Assembly (NCBI GenBank): GCA_029531795.1
Contig: JAPEIS010000003.1
Location: 1,426,001-1,490,000, forward strand
Origin: Sclerotinia nivalis
Lineage: Eukaryota > Ascomycota > Leotiomycetes > Helotiales > Sclerotiniaceae
Reading direction: 5' to 3'
DNA: 64,000 nucleotides
The position numbers were made by a program, and so were the translations under genes. This document shows positions 45,963 through 58,600 of the stretch, piece after piece; within the stretch, counting starts at the first letter, position 1, and each line of letters opens with the position of its first letter. The notes under the pieces are model-generated. The model was not told the origin of the DNA and ran no database searches. It saw only the letters and a program-made list of their open reading frames with translations.

Positions 45963-47459
45963 GACATAAAAAATATTGATAGAATGGGCTACACTACAGG
46001 CATCCGCATCCGCTTGCGGTTCCGAGCTGATCTTGAATGGGCCCAGATCTGAACATCGAAAATCTCAACTCGCCAAGTAACCTCTTGAATCATTTCTGAG
46101 CTGAATGAAGAACACTGAGGATATAGGTTATGTGGAATATATTGCGATACGCAACAAACTTATTTTGACCCCCATTCTATGAGATTGCCATGGAGCTGAA
46201 CATTTGAATCCAGCGACGGAATGAACTTTTTGACAAATGTTTCAACTACAATCGTTCTTCTTGGTATCTAAGTTGTCCGACAACGGGGGAGGGCAGAATA
46301 ATAATATTGAAACGTCGCCGTGAGCAATGAGTAATTCGGGCGGTGTCGTCGACTATCTGTGAATTAATTACCTAGGCATCAGGTGCAGGTGCGGCGCAGC
46401 TGTCAATGCACCTTGATAACCGAAATTGTTTTTCGACAACTGGGAGGTGCAGCTCTCTCACTTCGTGTCGAGCCTTCAGTGTTCAGGTATCTTCTATGCC
46501 TATATTTATCTAGGGACCAGTAATTTTCCTTGCGCTCATGGTACCGAAACGTTCCCGGCCACGAGAAGGTATCTCTTCGTAGCAACAGATATACGTCTTG
46601 AACTTACAGAGGGAAACGTCTTGCAGGTACAAGTAAAGCAGAAGCGGAGTGTGTGGGGCTTTCCCCGCCGCCTTGAATTTTGATTGCCCCTTAAGCAGAA
46701 AATAGCTGGATATGAAGCACACTGGTGCCGTATGTCACTGTAGTGCAGGGTGATATATATTTCCATCCATTAGAAACAAATGGTAGAAGGCGTTTCTCGC
46801 ATTTGTTACTCTTATGTGACATAGCATAAATCACTCCGTCGATTTAGTTGGAGCATCATGTGACGGTACTATGCTGCGAGGTTATGGTGTTCTCGACTTT
46901 AGTTCGGGTGGCATTGAATTCCGAGTGAATACATCAAAAGATTAAGTTGTGATTAGAAAGCGGTAAGATATAAAGTCTGGTGGAGCAACTCCGTACGTAG
47001 CTGTATTCATCCAGATTCAAGCTATACAATTCACCATCCCAACTCAGATGTCTATGGAGCTCGAACTTTTCCACTCCTTCCGATCAATTGTCTTGTGAAA
47101 CAGAAATTTCTTCGATATCTGCGCATTTAATGCGACAAATTAGGCCGTTTCATTAATGGCTATTATGAAATGGCCCCACGACTTCCATCGCCTCAGATTT
47201 CCTGTATCTAGAGTAACCGCGCATCAAAACATTGGACTTACCATGAGCTTAGCTCTTTCTTCTACAGCAAAGACAACATGGCAAAGAATCAATCACAAGT
47301 ATTGTGTTCTAAGTGTCATATCAGTTCATGAGAATTCCATCTCGAGGATGATGGACTGCGATATTAGGCCTGGCGCCAATCCCATATTCTCTCTTGTACC
47401 CATTAACTGACATCTCATTATTCCTCAAGCAATATTCGAATCTGTATCGGGAATGGAGC
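45963..47459. other. intergenic, nothing recognised
   Basis: 1.5 kb between the small frame and TIP41. Frames at 46403-46766 and 47156-47410 are short and lack protein-like features. Confidence 0.5.
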
Positions 47460-48388
47460 TTAAGGAAGCGTTAGATTTTCGATCGTATGAGTAACTTCAG
47501 GTACTAAATGCGCAATCTGATTTGGATCACGCATGGCTATAGTAAGGTCATCCGGGAGTTTTCCAGAGTAAAGAAGGTTCTACTGAAACTTAGTAAAGTC
47601 GTCGGATAAAATGATGGCTAAGTCACCTTTTTGACTGTGTCAAATGCATCCTCTTTCTCAGTGTAGTCCCGGATCACCTTACTTGTGTTAAAGTCGACAT
47701 ATATTCTAGTATCTCTAATCCTAATGAGAACATTATCGAGCCTCATGAATAACCTGCATAGGAGAAGCATTCGATCAGGCATAACCCGTAATTTGCAAGA
47801 AAACACGGATATTCCATTGTCATCTAGCTCACTCTCGTACAAGACAACTTCTTCGAAGAACAGGATAGGATCTTGACGTTTGAGAAGTGCAATAGGTATT
47901 GAATCGGAGTTATCCAGTGCAAACGATTTACCGCTTGTTATAGTGCCTTTATAATCTGTTGTGTACGACCAGTCGAATGGCTTGACAATTTCTTTAATAC
48001 CTTCGTGGGTCTTCTCCCTGAACCATGTTAGCTCTGAATGGTGCGCAATAAAGCACTTGAAATCTTACCTGCTGCTTGACCACTCCTTCGAGTAAGCTAC
48101 TTTTAACATATTCTTGTCCGTCTTGTCAACTCGGTCCAGGGCATCGTATGCATTAAATTCCATGCGCCATCCACTTGCCAGGTGCTCGATTGCAACCATG
48201 TTATCGCCAAAAATCATCTCTGGAACCGGTATGCCAAGCTTCTCGGACATCTTATCTATTGGGCCTGATTTCGATATTGGAAGTTTGCGCGCACTGATCT
48301 TGAAGCCCTTTTGAACATGCGATACAGTAGCGCCGTTCGCCGCACTGGGCATTGGATAATTCTCATTGATAGGGCCATTAAATGCCAT
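47460..48388 (-). CDS. TIP41: TIP41-like regulator of PP2A-type phosphatases (TOR signalling)
   Basis: TIP41 binds TAP42/PP2A-type phosphatases and acts downstream of TOR in nutrient signalling. Exons 48388-48069, 48017-47627 and 47579-47460 give 276 aa. A third exon is needed: the simple frame ends at KKVT, but splicing GTGACT...TTTCAGTAG adds LLYSGKLPDDLTIAMRDPN, the conserved C-terminus. Family blocks are FGDNMVAIEH, FNAYDALDRVDK, MLKVAYSKEW, PFDWSYTTDYKGT, and ELDDNGISVFSCKLRVMP with RLDNVLIRIRDTRIYVDF. Introns are 51 and 47 nt. ATG at 48388 has context ATCATGGC. It is transcribed divergently from the Aurora kinase, with 656 bp between start codons. Confidence 0.96.
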
Positions 48389-49044
48389 GATTGTAGACTG
48401 CTATGAATGGATGGGATACGAAATAATGTATCGATTATTCCATCTAGTCCAAGTCCAGTTCAACAACAGCTTTGAGTTTGAGATCGCGCTCTTTTCGTTC
48501 TTCAATTGTAGGCTGATATGGAATGGAGATAGTTCAATAACAGCTTAAGTTCGAGTTCGAGTTCTAGTTCGAATTTCGTGATGGCACTTGTCAGTTTCGA
48601 CTATAATATGGTCTTATGGTGATGGTGATGAAATGTAAGATCTTACTTACAATTATTGTTATGCCTGTTTGGTGGGATGAGACAAGGTGCTTTGGTGCTT
48701 TGGTGGGGAAGCTTGCTCAGTCAGTCAGTCAGTCAGTGCTCACTGCTCGGATGGTTTCACAAGGATAAATCTCGTTCCGTTCATTCATTCATACGTACGT
48801 TTCGTTCGTTGCTATGTCAACAGAAATTGACCTTAGCGCTCGCTACTTTTCCGCTTTTCTAAATAATAAACTCTCGTCTCGTCTCGTCTCGTCTCCCTTA
48901 GTCCTCTACTTATCTTTTGGAATTATCAAAAATACTTTCGTTATCATCCACGGTTCTACTAACTAGCAGCCAAATACCATCGATCAAGTAAACCTTTTCA
49001 AAGTTTTGACCCGAGTCTTGCCCTTAATTCTCGGATATTTCATA
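48389..49044. promoter_or_regulatory. shared TIP41 / Aurora kinase promoter region
   Basis: 656-bp divergent promoter. It has simple-sequence tracts: CAGT repeats at 48718-48737, CATT repeats near 48780-48792, CGTACGTTTCGTTCGTTG near 48794-48811, and CTCGT repeats at about 48871-48893. The last tract lies about 150 bp before the kinase ATG and may be part of its core promoter. No specific factor site is claimed. Confidence 0.5.
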
Positions 49045-50336
49045 ATGGCTTCCCACGGTCTTGAATCGCGCTTTGAGCGGATGTCTGTGAATGATGAAAA
49101 TGATCCGGGGGAAGGGAAGAAATATAAGACCAAGGTAGATTTGATCAGTTTATCAAATGCGCTGTCGCTAATTGACATCAAGCAGATCACATCTACTACA
49201 TCTTCAAATACACAATTATCACAAAATGCCAATCGAGCAAACCTTCTCAAGATCGCCTTACAAAATAAGAACACAACAAACACAATCACGAATGTTACCA
49301 ATTCATCCCATGAACCTGCTTCTCCTTCAAGAAAGCCAACTACATCCTCTCGAGAATCGGAGCAAATAGCTAAAGTCGAGCGCAAATCGAACCCCATTTA
49401 CCAGGAACCAGCTCCGGTAAAACAATTTCACCTTGGGATGTTTGAAATTGGTCGACCTCTGGGCAAGGGAAAATTTGGTCGTGTGTATCTGGCAAGAGAA
49501 CGAAGTACTGGATTCGTTTGTGCCTTAAAAGTCCTACACAAAAACGAGATACAAAAGGGCAAGGTAGAAAAGCAGGTCCGGCGGGAAATTGAAATTCAAA
49601 GTAACTTACGGCACCCAAATATCCTCCAACTATATGGCCACTTCCATGACAGCAAACGAGTCTTCCTGATCTTAGAATTCGCTGGCAAGGGAGAACTCTA
49701 CAAGCATCTTCGGAGGGAGACAAAGTTTCCGGAATGGAAAGCAGCTCAATACATTGCGCAAATGGCTGCGGCATTGAAGTATCTCCACAAGAAGCATGTC
49801 ATGCATCGGGATATAAAACCAGAAAATATTCTTGTTGGTATTCATGGCGAGCTTAAAATTGCAGACTTTGGTTGGAGTGTCCATGCGCCTAACAGCAGAA
49901 GAGCTACCATGTGTGGAACTTTAGATTATCTTCCACCTGAGATGTTGCAAGGTAATAGCAACTACTACAATGAAAAGGTTGATTTGTGGAGTTTAGGAGT
50001 TCTGATGTATGAGTTTCTGGTTGGCGAAGCCCCTTTTGAGGACACCCCAGTCATGACACAGAGGAGGATAACAAGATGTGAAATGACGATTCCAAGCTTC
50101 GTGTCCTCGGAAGCAAAGGATCTGATTAAAAGGGTATGGTCAACTTCTTCTTACCATTGATTACGCACTAATTTCCAACATAGCTGCTGGTACTTGACCC
50201 CGAGAAACGGATTCCTCTCGAACAGGTTCAGAAGCACCCCTGGATCATCAAGCATTGTGTGAAGGGTGAGCGGGCTAGTATGCGGGATTCAAAATCCACT
50301 GGCAGCAAGTCTTCACTGGATTCTAGTGACGAATGA
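49045..50336 (+). CDS. Aurora-type serine/threonine kinase (Ipl1/Ark1-like)
   Basis: Mitotic kinase expected to act in the chromosomal passenger complex, correcting kinetochore attachment. Exons 49045-50133 and 50184-50336 (50-nt intron) give 413 aa. Start chosen at [10 protein letters not shown]; the upstream frame has no ATG. Residues ~1-130 are a Ser/Thr/Asn-rich tail. The kinase domain has [12 protein letters not shown] (Gly loop), ALKVL (Lys), HRDIKPEN (catalytic loop), [10 protein letters not shown] (DFG plus the W/SVHAP typical of Aurora), [16 protein letters not shown] (activation loop with the Thr phosphosite), and [15 protein letters not shown]. Splicing replaces the read-through tail VWSTSSYH with [20 protein letters not shown], completing lobe XI. 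Filamentous ascomycetes usually have one Aurora kinase, so this is probably the essential copy. Confidence 0.96.
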
Positions 50337-50564
50337 ATGACGAATCGCGTTTTGAGCATTGGCGTTTGTGGGGTAGATTGTCTGGTTGAGATAATTCTCG
50401 AGGAGAATGCGTTGAATAAGGTTTTGGAGTTTGCATCTAATGTTTCCTATACGCCGGCGCCCATCTTGATATACATTTCTATACCCAAGTACTTAGGTAC
50501 TGAATACGATTATTTAACAACCCAAAGTTATCATTATTACATGGGCATATCTCATAAAACGACC

Positions 50565-51365
50565 TCACTTGTAGATCTCGTCAAAGGGTCGAGTATCCGA
50601 ATAACACGAATCCCAAACCTCATTTACTACCTTCACGGCTTGAACGTCGTCCTTACACCATGGTCTAGCCAACACCGACTTGACTGCTCTCCTGCGGACG
50701 CATTCCTGATGTTGTTGTGTTACCCTGTAGTTATTCCTCGTCCAGAACTCTCTCGCCCATCTACATTCTCCACTCAGACTTGCTGCTCTGATCTATGCCA
50801 TTGATTAGCTTTCTATTGCTGGACTGATACTAGGCCAGCCCAAACGGCGCACACAAACCTCCGAACAAGCTGCATGTCGCAGATCCCCCCAGTCCACCTT
50901 CCATCTTAAATGATCCCACGCATGAACCATTTCATGTGCTAACGTATCCTCCACATGTTTACTATCCCTCATTTCATTCGCACATAATTGAATTCCATGC
51001 TCAGGGCTGAATCCTCCACCCTGCCTCACCATTTTCCCATCTTCTATGATTCGTGTGGGACATCTCCTGCAACGTATATTATCTGCATCGAGCTTTCCGT
51101 TTAGATCACGTATGTTCTTTTGCATGAATATGACAATCGGCGAATATTTTAAGTTATAATCTCGCCATTCTTCACATTTGTCGCAGTCGCGCTTCTCGTG
51201 GCGGGCGTATTGGTCTTCGCGATAGAGGATCTGGTGGGATGGAGGCATTGTACCAAGAAGGATGGAAAACCAATTGCGTGTTCGGGCAGTTGGGTCAAAT
51301 TGCGGTTCGGAATCCTTCGCAAAGTCCGAGGCAATCGGCGGCTTGTTTTCGTCTGTAGATGCCAT
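50565..51365 (-). CDS. ATP23: mitochondrial metalloprotease/chaperone ATP23
   Basis: Intermembrane-space zinc protease that processes Atp6 and helps assemble the F1Fo-ATP synthase. Exons 51365-50859 and 50792-50565 give 244 aa; the 66-nt intron falls after RHAACSE. Reading through it gives a false short C-terminus. Spliced, the protein continues [17 protein letters not shown] and ends RPFDEIYK, as family members do. The active-site motif is HEMVHAWDH (HEXXH). Conserved cysteines include [13 protein letters not shown] and the C-terminal [10 protein letters not shown] and ARPWCKDD, likely oxidised by the Mia40 route. The N-terminus is not a classical presequence, in line with that import path. 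It is convergent with the Aurora kinase and divergent from PRO1, with 235 bp between starts. Confidence 0.95.
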
Positions 51366-51600
51366 CGTGAAGATGAAGTTGTCGTATTCTTACGCCCTGC
51401 GATCTACCACTGCAGGGCGCTCGCTGTTCATTGACATCTTGAGCGAAATAACTTTTTAGCGGGCGGTGTAAAGATTCTGCCATATGCTAATCGACATAAC
51501 ACATCAAGGTGGTATCACTTCTTTGATGCCACATACAGCTCATACAACATTTCATGTCTTCTGAAACAGAATCTAAAATTAAAATATGAACTTAGGCAAG
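51366..51600. promoter_or_regulatory. shared ATP23 / PRO1 promoter
   Basis: Only 235 bp separate the two divergent start codons, so both promoters must overlap here. No specific motif is assigned. Confidence 0.6.
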
Positions 51601-53147
51601 ATGAAAAGCCCAAAACCTTTAACTATCGTTATAAAATTAGGTACTAACAAACCTCTTCTCTTTTGATGCCAGAAGCTGAGTCACGGGGTGTTATAGGAAC
51701 GAGTTCCATTGTGGATGAGAAAACTCATGAGCCATTATTGAGTATTTTAAGTTTGATTGTAGAAACTGCGGTGAAGCTTCACAAGGATGGACACAAAGTT
51801 ATTATCGTGTCCTCCGGAGCTATTGGAGTTGGGCTGCGCAGAATGGACCTGGACAAGAGGCCAAAACATCTTCCTCGAGTACAAGTATGTCATATTCGGA
51901 GTAGCTGTTCGGTTGGTATTAAATTGATGTTCGTGGGTCTAGGCCTTAGCAGCAATAGGACAATGCCGTCTCATAAGTCTATGGGACAGCTTGTTCGCGC
52001 ATTTACAACAACCTGTTGCACAAATTTTGCTTACGAGAAACGATATTGCAGATGTAAGGTCTCCACGCTTGACTCACGTTATGTGACTGACACCTATAGC
52101 GAACTCAATATCGAAATGCTCAAAATACGTTACACGAGCTCCTTGAAATGGGGGTCATCCCGATTGTTAACGAGAACGACACCTTGGCTGTCGCTGAAAT
52201 CAAATTCGGGGACAATGATACCCTATCCGCAATTACGGCCGCTATGCTGCATGCAGATTATTTATTCCTAATGACTGATGTCGACTGTCTTTATGATAAA
52301 AATCCTCGGACACATTCAGATGCACAAGCAATTGAGGTTGTTGAAGACATCTCCACATTACAGGCCGATGGTAATTATTTCCACATTCACCACTTATATC
52401 TTCTGTTCATAATCAAAAGCTAATAATCTATCATCCTCAGTATCAAGTGCGGGCTCTAGCCTAGGTACAGGTGGAATGTCTACCAAAATAGTCGCTGCCC
52501 GTCTCGCCACCTCTGCAGGCGTGACGACTGTCATAACACGCTCCTCAAGCCCTGGGAACATTGCTAGCATTGTGCGCTATGTTCAATCCCTCAAGGCCTC
52601 TTCCTCTGGCAGCAAGGTTGGTGATGTCATTTCACCATGTCAAACACCGGAAGCTCTTACAAGGTCCAATTCCACACTATCTGTTACTGCCGCAACCTCA
52701 TCATACGTTGAGGCACCTCTACATACCAGATTCCTTCCATCACATCAGCCAATTCGGGACCGCTATTTCTGGCTTTTACATGGACTCTCTCCACATGGAA
52801 CGATTTATATTGATGCTGGTGCTCATCGCGCATTGGCGGCTAAAGCTGGTCTCCTTCCTGCTGGTGTTGTAGACGTCGAAGGCACCTTCGCGCAACAGGA
52901 GGCTGTGCGTCTGGTAGTTGTTGAACGTCCTACGTCGCCTGATGCAAAGATTGTCGAAGGAACGGGAATCGAGGTGGGTAGAGCCTTAGTAAACTATAGT
53001 GCGATGGAGATCGCCAGGATCAAAGGTGTGAGGAGTAGTGAGATACATGGATTGCTGGGCTATGCAGACAGTGAGTATGTGGCTTTGAGGGAGAATATAA
53101 GCTTCTTCGAAAGAGGGAGTAGAAGTGCGACGCCAGTCCTTGCCTGA
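51601..53147 (+). CDS. PRO1: glutamate 5-kinase with PUA domain
   Basis: Cytosolic enzyme phosphorylating glutamate with ATP, the first and feedback-controlled step of proline synthesis. Exons 51601-51640, 51697-51884, 51943-52053, 52100-52370 and 52441-53147 give 438 aa; introns are 46-70 nt. The tiny first exon encodes [13 protein letters not shown], and its last base completes the Gly of KLGTSSIV. Kinase-domain marks are [56 protein letters not shown] and GTGGMSTK. A Ser-rich linker leads to a PUA domain from about residue 310 ([25 protein letters not shown]), which helps in proline inhibition. Complete and undamaged, though it abuts a RIP-degraded retrotransposon only ~170 bp downstream. 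Confidence 0.96.
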
Positions 53148-53310
53148 TTCGGAAATAGAATTGTATAAAGAAATAAAAACAAATATTAATTAAAGATAGT
53201 AACGATATATACTAAAATATTTCCTATTTATTAAAAGATTATAATAAAGTGTTAAAATAATAACTCTTTATAGGAATGACGGGAAGTATAAGAGCTAGAA
53301 TAAGAGAGTA

Positions 53311-53315
53311 TATAA
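53311..53315. repeat. target-site duplication TATAA, left
   Basis: Five bases, TATAA, directly precede the left LTR and match the five bases after the right LTR. Confidence 0.85.
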
Positions 53316-53600
53316 TGTTAAGATCACATAGGCAAAGAATCAATTAGTCGTAAAACCGTAGCCAAACTTTTCATTACCCTTTCTAATTATGAATAAGATA
53401 TTACTTTTAAGTTCAATCAATAAAGAGATATCAGAACGCTTATAGTTCATCATCATTCCTGTCCTTTTATAAGCAATACAAAGAAGTTTGTTTATTAAAC
53501 ATTCCAAATTGATCGATAACGTTTCTATGCTGATAATTCGAAATGAGAATACTTCTGTTTAGGTTTCTTGTTTTGACGAAACTATTGCATGATTGTAACA
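53316..53600 (-). repeat. 3' LTR of the Gypsy element (left copy)
   Basis: 285 bp, TGTTAAGATC...GATTGTAACA, with short inverted ends TGTTA/TAACA. It is more AT-rich than its partner at 60675-60959. Confidence 0.93.
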
Positions 53601-54115
53601 GAGCCTTTCTTTCAAGGCTTCGCTCCTAAGAAACCTATTGGTTCTGAAATTGTTTGCTGTTTTTAAATCATTTGTCAAATACAAGATACCGTCGGGCAAC
53701 AATATGAATATAGCGTTTGGTTCTTTGTGTAACAAATAAATATAAACAAAATATAAACAATAACAATGCGTAATCCATTCTACCAAAGCATTATAAACTT
53801 TTCAATTCTTTATTTCAATTTTCTGTAATTCTCTTGTTGATATTGCGATAATACCATCAAATTCCTGAATACCTTCAATATATTTCATCAAACTTCCGAA
53901 TTAGCAATGTGATCTACTTGTTTATCTCTACAATTCATATAATCAATTTGTCTCCGCTGTACTAAGTGTATAACCAATTACGATAGCAGAAAAGTTCTAC
54001 TAGATGGGGAGGTGTGACAATGGTCTTAATTCAAGGCATGATAGAATGAATCAATTAATCTATACTAGAGAATAACAAACTACCGTACCAAATACAATAG
54101 AGTTGAGCCTTTTAT

Positions 54116-54134
54116 AGTCCCCTCGGAGGGGACC
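54116..54134. repeat. GC-rich hairpin 1 in Gypsy element
   Basis: AGTCCCCTCGGAGGGGACC: stem AGTCCCCT/AGGGGACC with loop CGG. It is nearly identical to the hairpin at 54190-54208 and stands out in AT-rich surroundings. Confidence 0.7.
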
Positions 54135-54189
54135 AAAGCTTTAAGCGAATACAGGGTGAAATAAATGAAATAATAACCTGAGGCATTTT

Positions 54190-54208
54190 GGTCCCTTCGG
54201 AGGGGACC
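54190..54208. repeat. GC-rich hairpin 2 in Gypsy element
   Basis: GGTCCCTTCGGAGGGGACC: 8-bp stem with loop CGG, flanked by TTTT and AAAA that extend the pairing. It is spaced 74 bp from hairpin 1. Confidence 0.7.
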
Positions 54209-55685
54209 AAAAGCCGAAAGAATGGCCTAAGGCATTTATGGCATAATAGAATAACAGGATCGTCACAGGAGGTAATCAATGAGAAATGTTTCTTTCCTAA
54301 AGGAATCGATTTATTATATGTTGAATACACCCGAAAGAAGAAAACTTATGATGTATTACCAGAAATATTTCATTCTGTCATAAATCGAATATTGTGGTTA
54401 CATCGCGAATAAAAAGCGGTTCCAGTAAGTTCTTCAGAAAAAGCAGCAATTCGAAGAAGTTTAAATAATTATCAGTTTAATTTTACTCGAAAAGTGAAAG
54501 CTTTTCTTTGTAAACAAAAGAAGTATAGTTTAAAGCGAGAATCTTGGGATACGAAAAAGGCTATATTAGTGTTGAATATATAGATAAAGAAAAAAGTAAA
54601 GTTGTTTAAGATTGGTATAGACTTGTTTTGATATTTCGTTAGTATACCCATAATGTTTATAAATGTTTTTGACTAATTTTCCATTAGCTAAAACAAAATT
54701 CTGTGGATAAATTGATAAGTAAGGCCAAATTGAAGGATACCTTTAGTAAGAAGGATAATTCTGATGCTGCCCTTGCTCGATCCAAATCGTCGAAATCCTT
54801 TTGTACTCCGGCAAAACGAACAAATCGCAAAAATGCTAAAAGTAAAACAAAGGGTATACGGAATACTGATGATTATATAATGAAAAAAGAGTAGACAGTT
54901 TTACCTTTTATTTTTAAAACAAAGAAGATTGAAGAAATTTGCAAATTGGTTCTCGCAAAGAGAAAGATATCGGAACCTGTTGAACCTCTCAACGATGATG
55001 ATGAGGATATTGAATCGATTGGTGGCGGAAAACCTTTGGCTCCTAAAAAGTCCAAGAAGGAGAAAACTAAAACTTCTATTGTAGTCAATATACCTTCTTC
55101 GCCTTCAAAAAGCTTTGGTATATTGAATACTATTCCAGAACCAAGCGTAATACTATTGGCGAAATGTTAAGAAGCATTTGTTCTTTTGACGAAATCAAAT
55201 ATACCAATAATAGGCAAGGAAGCAACTGGGGATAGGGATTTGTTAAATTTTTCTAGCCCTGATATTGTGAGTAATATCCCAGGTGAGTACGATTTATATG
55301 AAAGGGCTCTTGTTTTCAAATAATGAATATAATGAATCTTTATTGATCGATGATTAATCGTTAACGAACTTGTCGGATCAAGATTTCGAACTATAGATAG
55401 CTCTTTTTCTGATATACGGATATCATAGGTTACACATTGTAATCCTGTCGTTGAGGAGTATATCAGATGTATATTTCATCAATCGACTGAATCAGATACT
55501 AATAAAAATTCTGATAATATTGGGGAGGATAGTTTATTGAAGATAGAGATAAGGAAGTAGAGGAAACATAAATGTTATATAGTAAAGGAAAATTAATATA
55601 TTAGAAAGGTTTTCAAAACAATAGATAAAATGAGTGAGTATTTTTGTAATATACATCAATTGTATTACTTCTTAGTTTTTTGCCT

Positions 55686-58600
55686 TCATTGTATAGGTGA
55701 TATATTTTCCTTTTCATAATTTTCCAATTGTCTTTTGATATACATTAAATTTCGTGAAGCTTCCCAAGTATCTTCCGCTAGTTGATAGTCTTTCCATCGT
55801 ACTAAATATTGCATTCCTTGTCCTTTTTTCCTATATACTAATATCTTTTCAACTTCATATTCCATATATCCATCAATTTCTTCAGGAAGCGGAAAATCAG
55901 CGACACTATTACATTGATATTACAGTTCTAGTAAAGAAATATGGAAGACGTTATATATTTTATATAATGATAGAAGCATTAATTTATATACTTGTTTACT
56001 ATTTATAATATTAATAATAATAAAAAAGTTTATAAAGCAATCAGAAAATTTCTTTTTAAATTATAATTATTTAATGTTTTTAATACTAAGCATAACTTTA
56101 TCGCTGATATAAAATCATTAAAATAGATTCTTCTTATTATTTTTTAATCTTCTTTTTATAAACTTTTCCCAAATCTCTACTAATTTTGTCCTTTTTTGAT
56201 TTAACAATTCAATACGTTCTTTTGCAGCGAATGCCTTCTCTTTGGCATTGGTATCCTTACCGATATAATTGAAAATAGGTAGATATTTATATATTGCTTT
56301 GAAAAATGCTTCTTCAATTGTATTATACCATATTACATTATATATGAATTCTGTTAAGGATAATAGCGCAACTCAATCATCCTATCTTCAATTTGTATAA
56401 CAAATAATATAATAAATTAGATTTTGATTTTGATATTCTATTTGATCATCGATTTGTAGATGAAATGCAATAAATAATTTGCAGCGAATTCTTAAATAAA
56501 ATATTAAACTATTCCAAAATTTACTTGCAAATTGTAATCCTCTATCAGATATTATCCCTTCCAGTATATTAAAGTCTTTAAAAATATATCGAAATAGAAT
56601 TTCTGCTAATTCTGATGAAGTTATTGTTTTATTAATTGGAATATATCGAACAAGTTTTGTATATCTATCGATAACTATAAGTACAGTATCGTATATATAT
56701 TTATCTACTTTAGAAGGAAATAAATCTGTAACAAAATCTATTATTATTTCTTTTCAAGGATCTGGAGGAAGTAATAAAGTTTGTAATTCGCTGTAAAGCC
56801 GATGCTGTTTTACGGCTGTCCGTTGATAGACAGTATATGTCCGTATATGCCTTTTTACATCTTTCATTATATTATACCAAAAATACTTGCTTTTCAAGAT
56901 TTCCCATGTTTTCTTAACACCCTAATGATCTTCCATAAGATTATTATGATGGACCTATAAGATTTCTACTTTCACAGTATTATCTAGTGGTATGAAGGTA
57001 CGTTCATTATACTTGAGCAAATTATCGACATCGATTTACCAAAATGCAGCATCTCCAGTAAAACCATTTCTAAATTTCAGATATTCTTTATTCTTTATAA
57101 AATCGTTATTCTCCTGAAACCACAACAAAGTATTTTTCATTGGTTCAGATATAAATTCGAATACTATTTCGTCAACTATCAATACACAAACCAACCGACA
57201 TAATAGCAACTATTTGCAACCAATCATCACCAATGATTTTTTTAAATCACAAAAGAATAAACTATACCCATCCTTTTGAAAAAGACCTATTATATTTCTC
57301 AAGGATTCTGTTTCCATTGTAAATAGATAAAAAAATACAGCAATAACTACAATATTCCTTAATTTGTTTTGTAATATAAACAGTATTTTGTTAATTCCAT
57401 TTATATTTTCGGTATAATCGGATCTTCTTGACAAACCATCAACGGGATTCAATTTTCCGGATCTATATATGATTATGAAATTATAAGCAACTAAAACTTC
57501 AGCCCATTGTATTTATCGTCCATTAAGTTGCTTTGTTTTCATAAAATATTAAAGACTATTATGATCCGTTTTGACCATAATTATATACTGACTATTTGCA
57601 ACATAATACCGTTATTGAACAAAAGCTATATAAATAATTAAAAGTTCTTGATTATATATAAAATATCTTTACTCAACTGAAATGAGTTTTCTTAAATAAA
57701 AGGCAACGGGATGTTATCGAAAAGCAATAAAATCATTTAGATCGTCAAAAAATAATTGAGAAAGTACACATCCTAAAGCAAATCCAGAAGCATCTGTTTC
57801 GAGTAAGATTCGAAGGGTTGATTCAAAATATCTAAGTATTGGTATAATAGTGAATATCTTTTTTAAATTATCAAAAGCTTCCTGAGTCTTTTTAATCTAT
57901 TTAAATTCTAATACAGCTTTTCCTTTTTTGATGCCTTTTAATAAATCAATTAAACCATAAACTACTCGTGAATATCCAACAATAAATCGACAGTAAAAGT
58001 TTGCAAAGCCTAAGAAAACTTGGACATCACAGAACGATTTTGATTCAGGCCACTCTGTAATTGTCTGAATTCGGTTTGGTTCTATAATGACGTCTTTTTC
58101 TGATACAATAAAGCTTAAGAATTCGATTTCATGTATATAAAATATATATTTCTTCAATTTCGTATAAAGTTTATATTTAATCAATTTAGCAAAAACTTTG
58201 CGAACATCGACGGTATGTGTTTTTTTGTTTTTAGAATAAATAAGAATATCGTCTAAATATATAATACAAATACTATCTATAAGATTAATGAGTGTTTGAT
58301 TAATATAAGTTTGAAAAGTTGTAGGAGTATTCGTTAAACCAAAAGGTATGACTAGATACTCAAATTGGCTATATCGAGTGCAGAAAGCCGTCTTCTATTT
58401 ATCGCCTTCCTGTATACATATTCGATAGTAAGTATCTTTCAAATCGAGTTTTGTGAAAAAGACTCCTTGTCTTAAGCGATCTAAAGATTCGCTAATTAAA
58501 GGTAAAGGTGTACGATCCTTTTTCGTAATTTTATTAAGGCCACGATAATCAACACATAATCGATAATCACCATCTTTCTTTGGTACAAATATAATTAGCG

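Larger units (their letters stand above)
53601..55685 (+). other. internal region between pol and 3' LTR, with opposite-strand open frames
   Basis: Some 2.1 kb of the element lie beyond pol. On the strand opposite to gag-pol there are successive open stretches. One is 54188-54412 (FPKGIDLLYVEYTRKKKTYD, PEIFHSVINRILWLHRE). The other is 54703-55170 in one frame broken by a single TAG (54892-54894), including RKISEPVEPLNDDDEDIES and a basic PKKSKKEKTK. A further ~50 codons follow to about 55320. Composition (Lys/Ser/Asp/Glu, nuclear-signal-like basic runs) looks like a real protein decayed by RIP rather than gag-pol. No family recognised. Additional ORFs on the opposite strand are known in some plant Gypsy elements. 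Confidence 0.5.

Noticed and set aside
47618..47626. TIP41 ending at KKVT
   Set aside because: A 47-nt intron starting at that GTG leads to a third exon with the conserved C-terminus.
50805..50858. ATP23 ending at ...SISPAIES
   Set aside because: These residues are intron read-through; the spliced form matches the family to its C-terminus.
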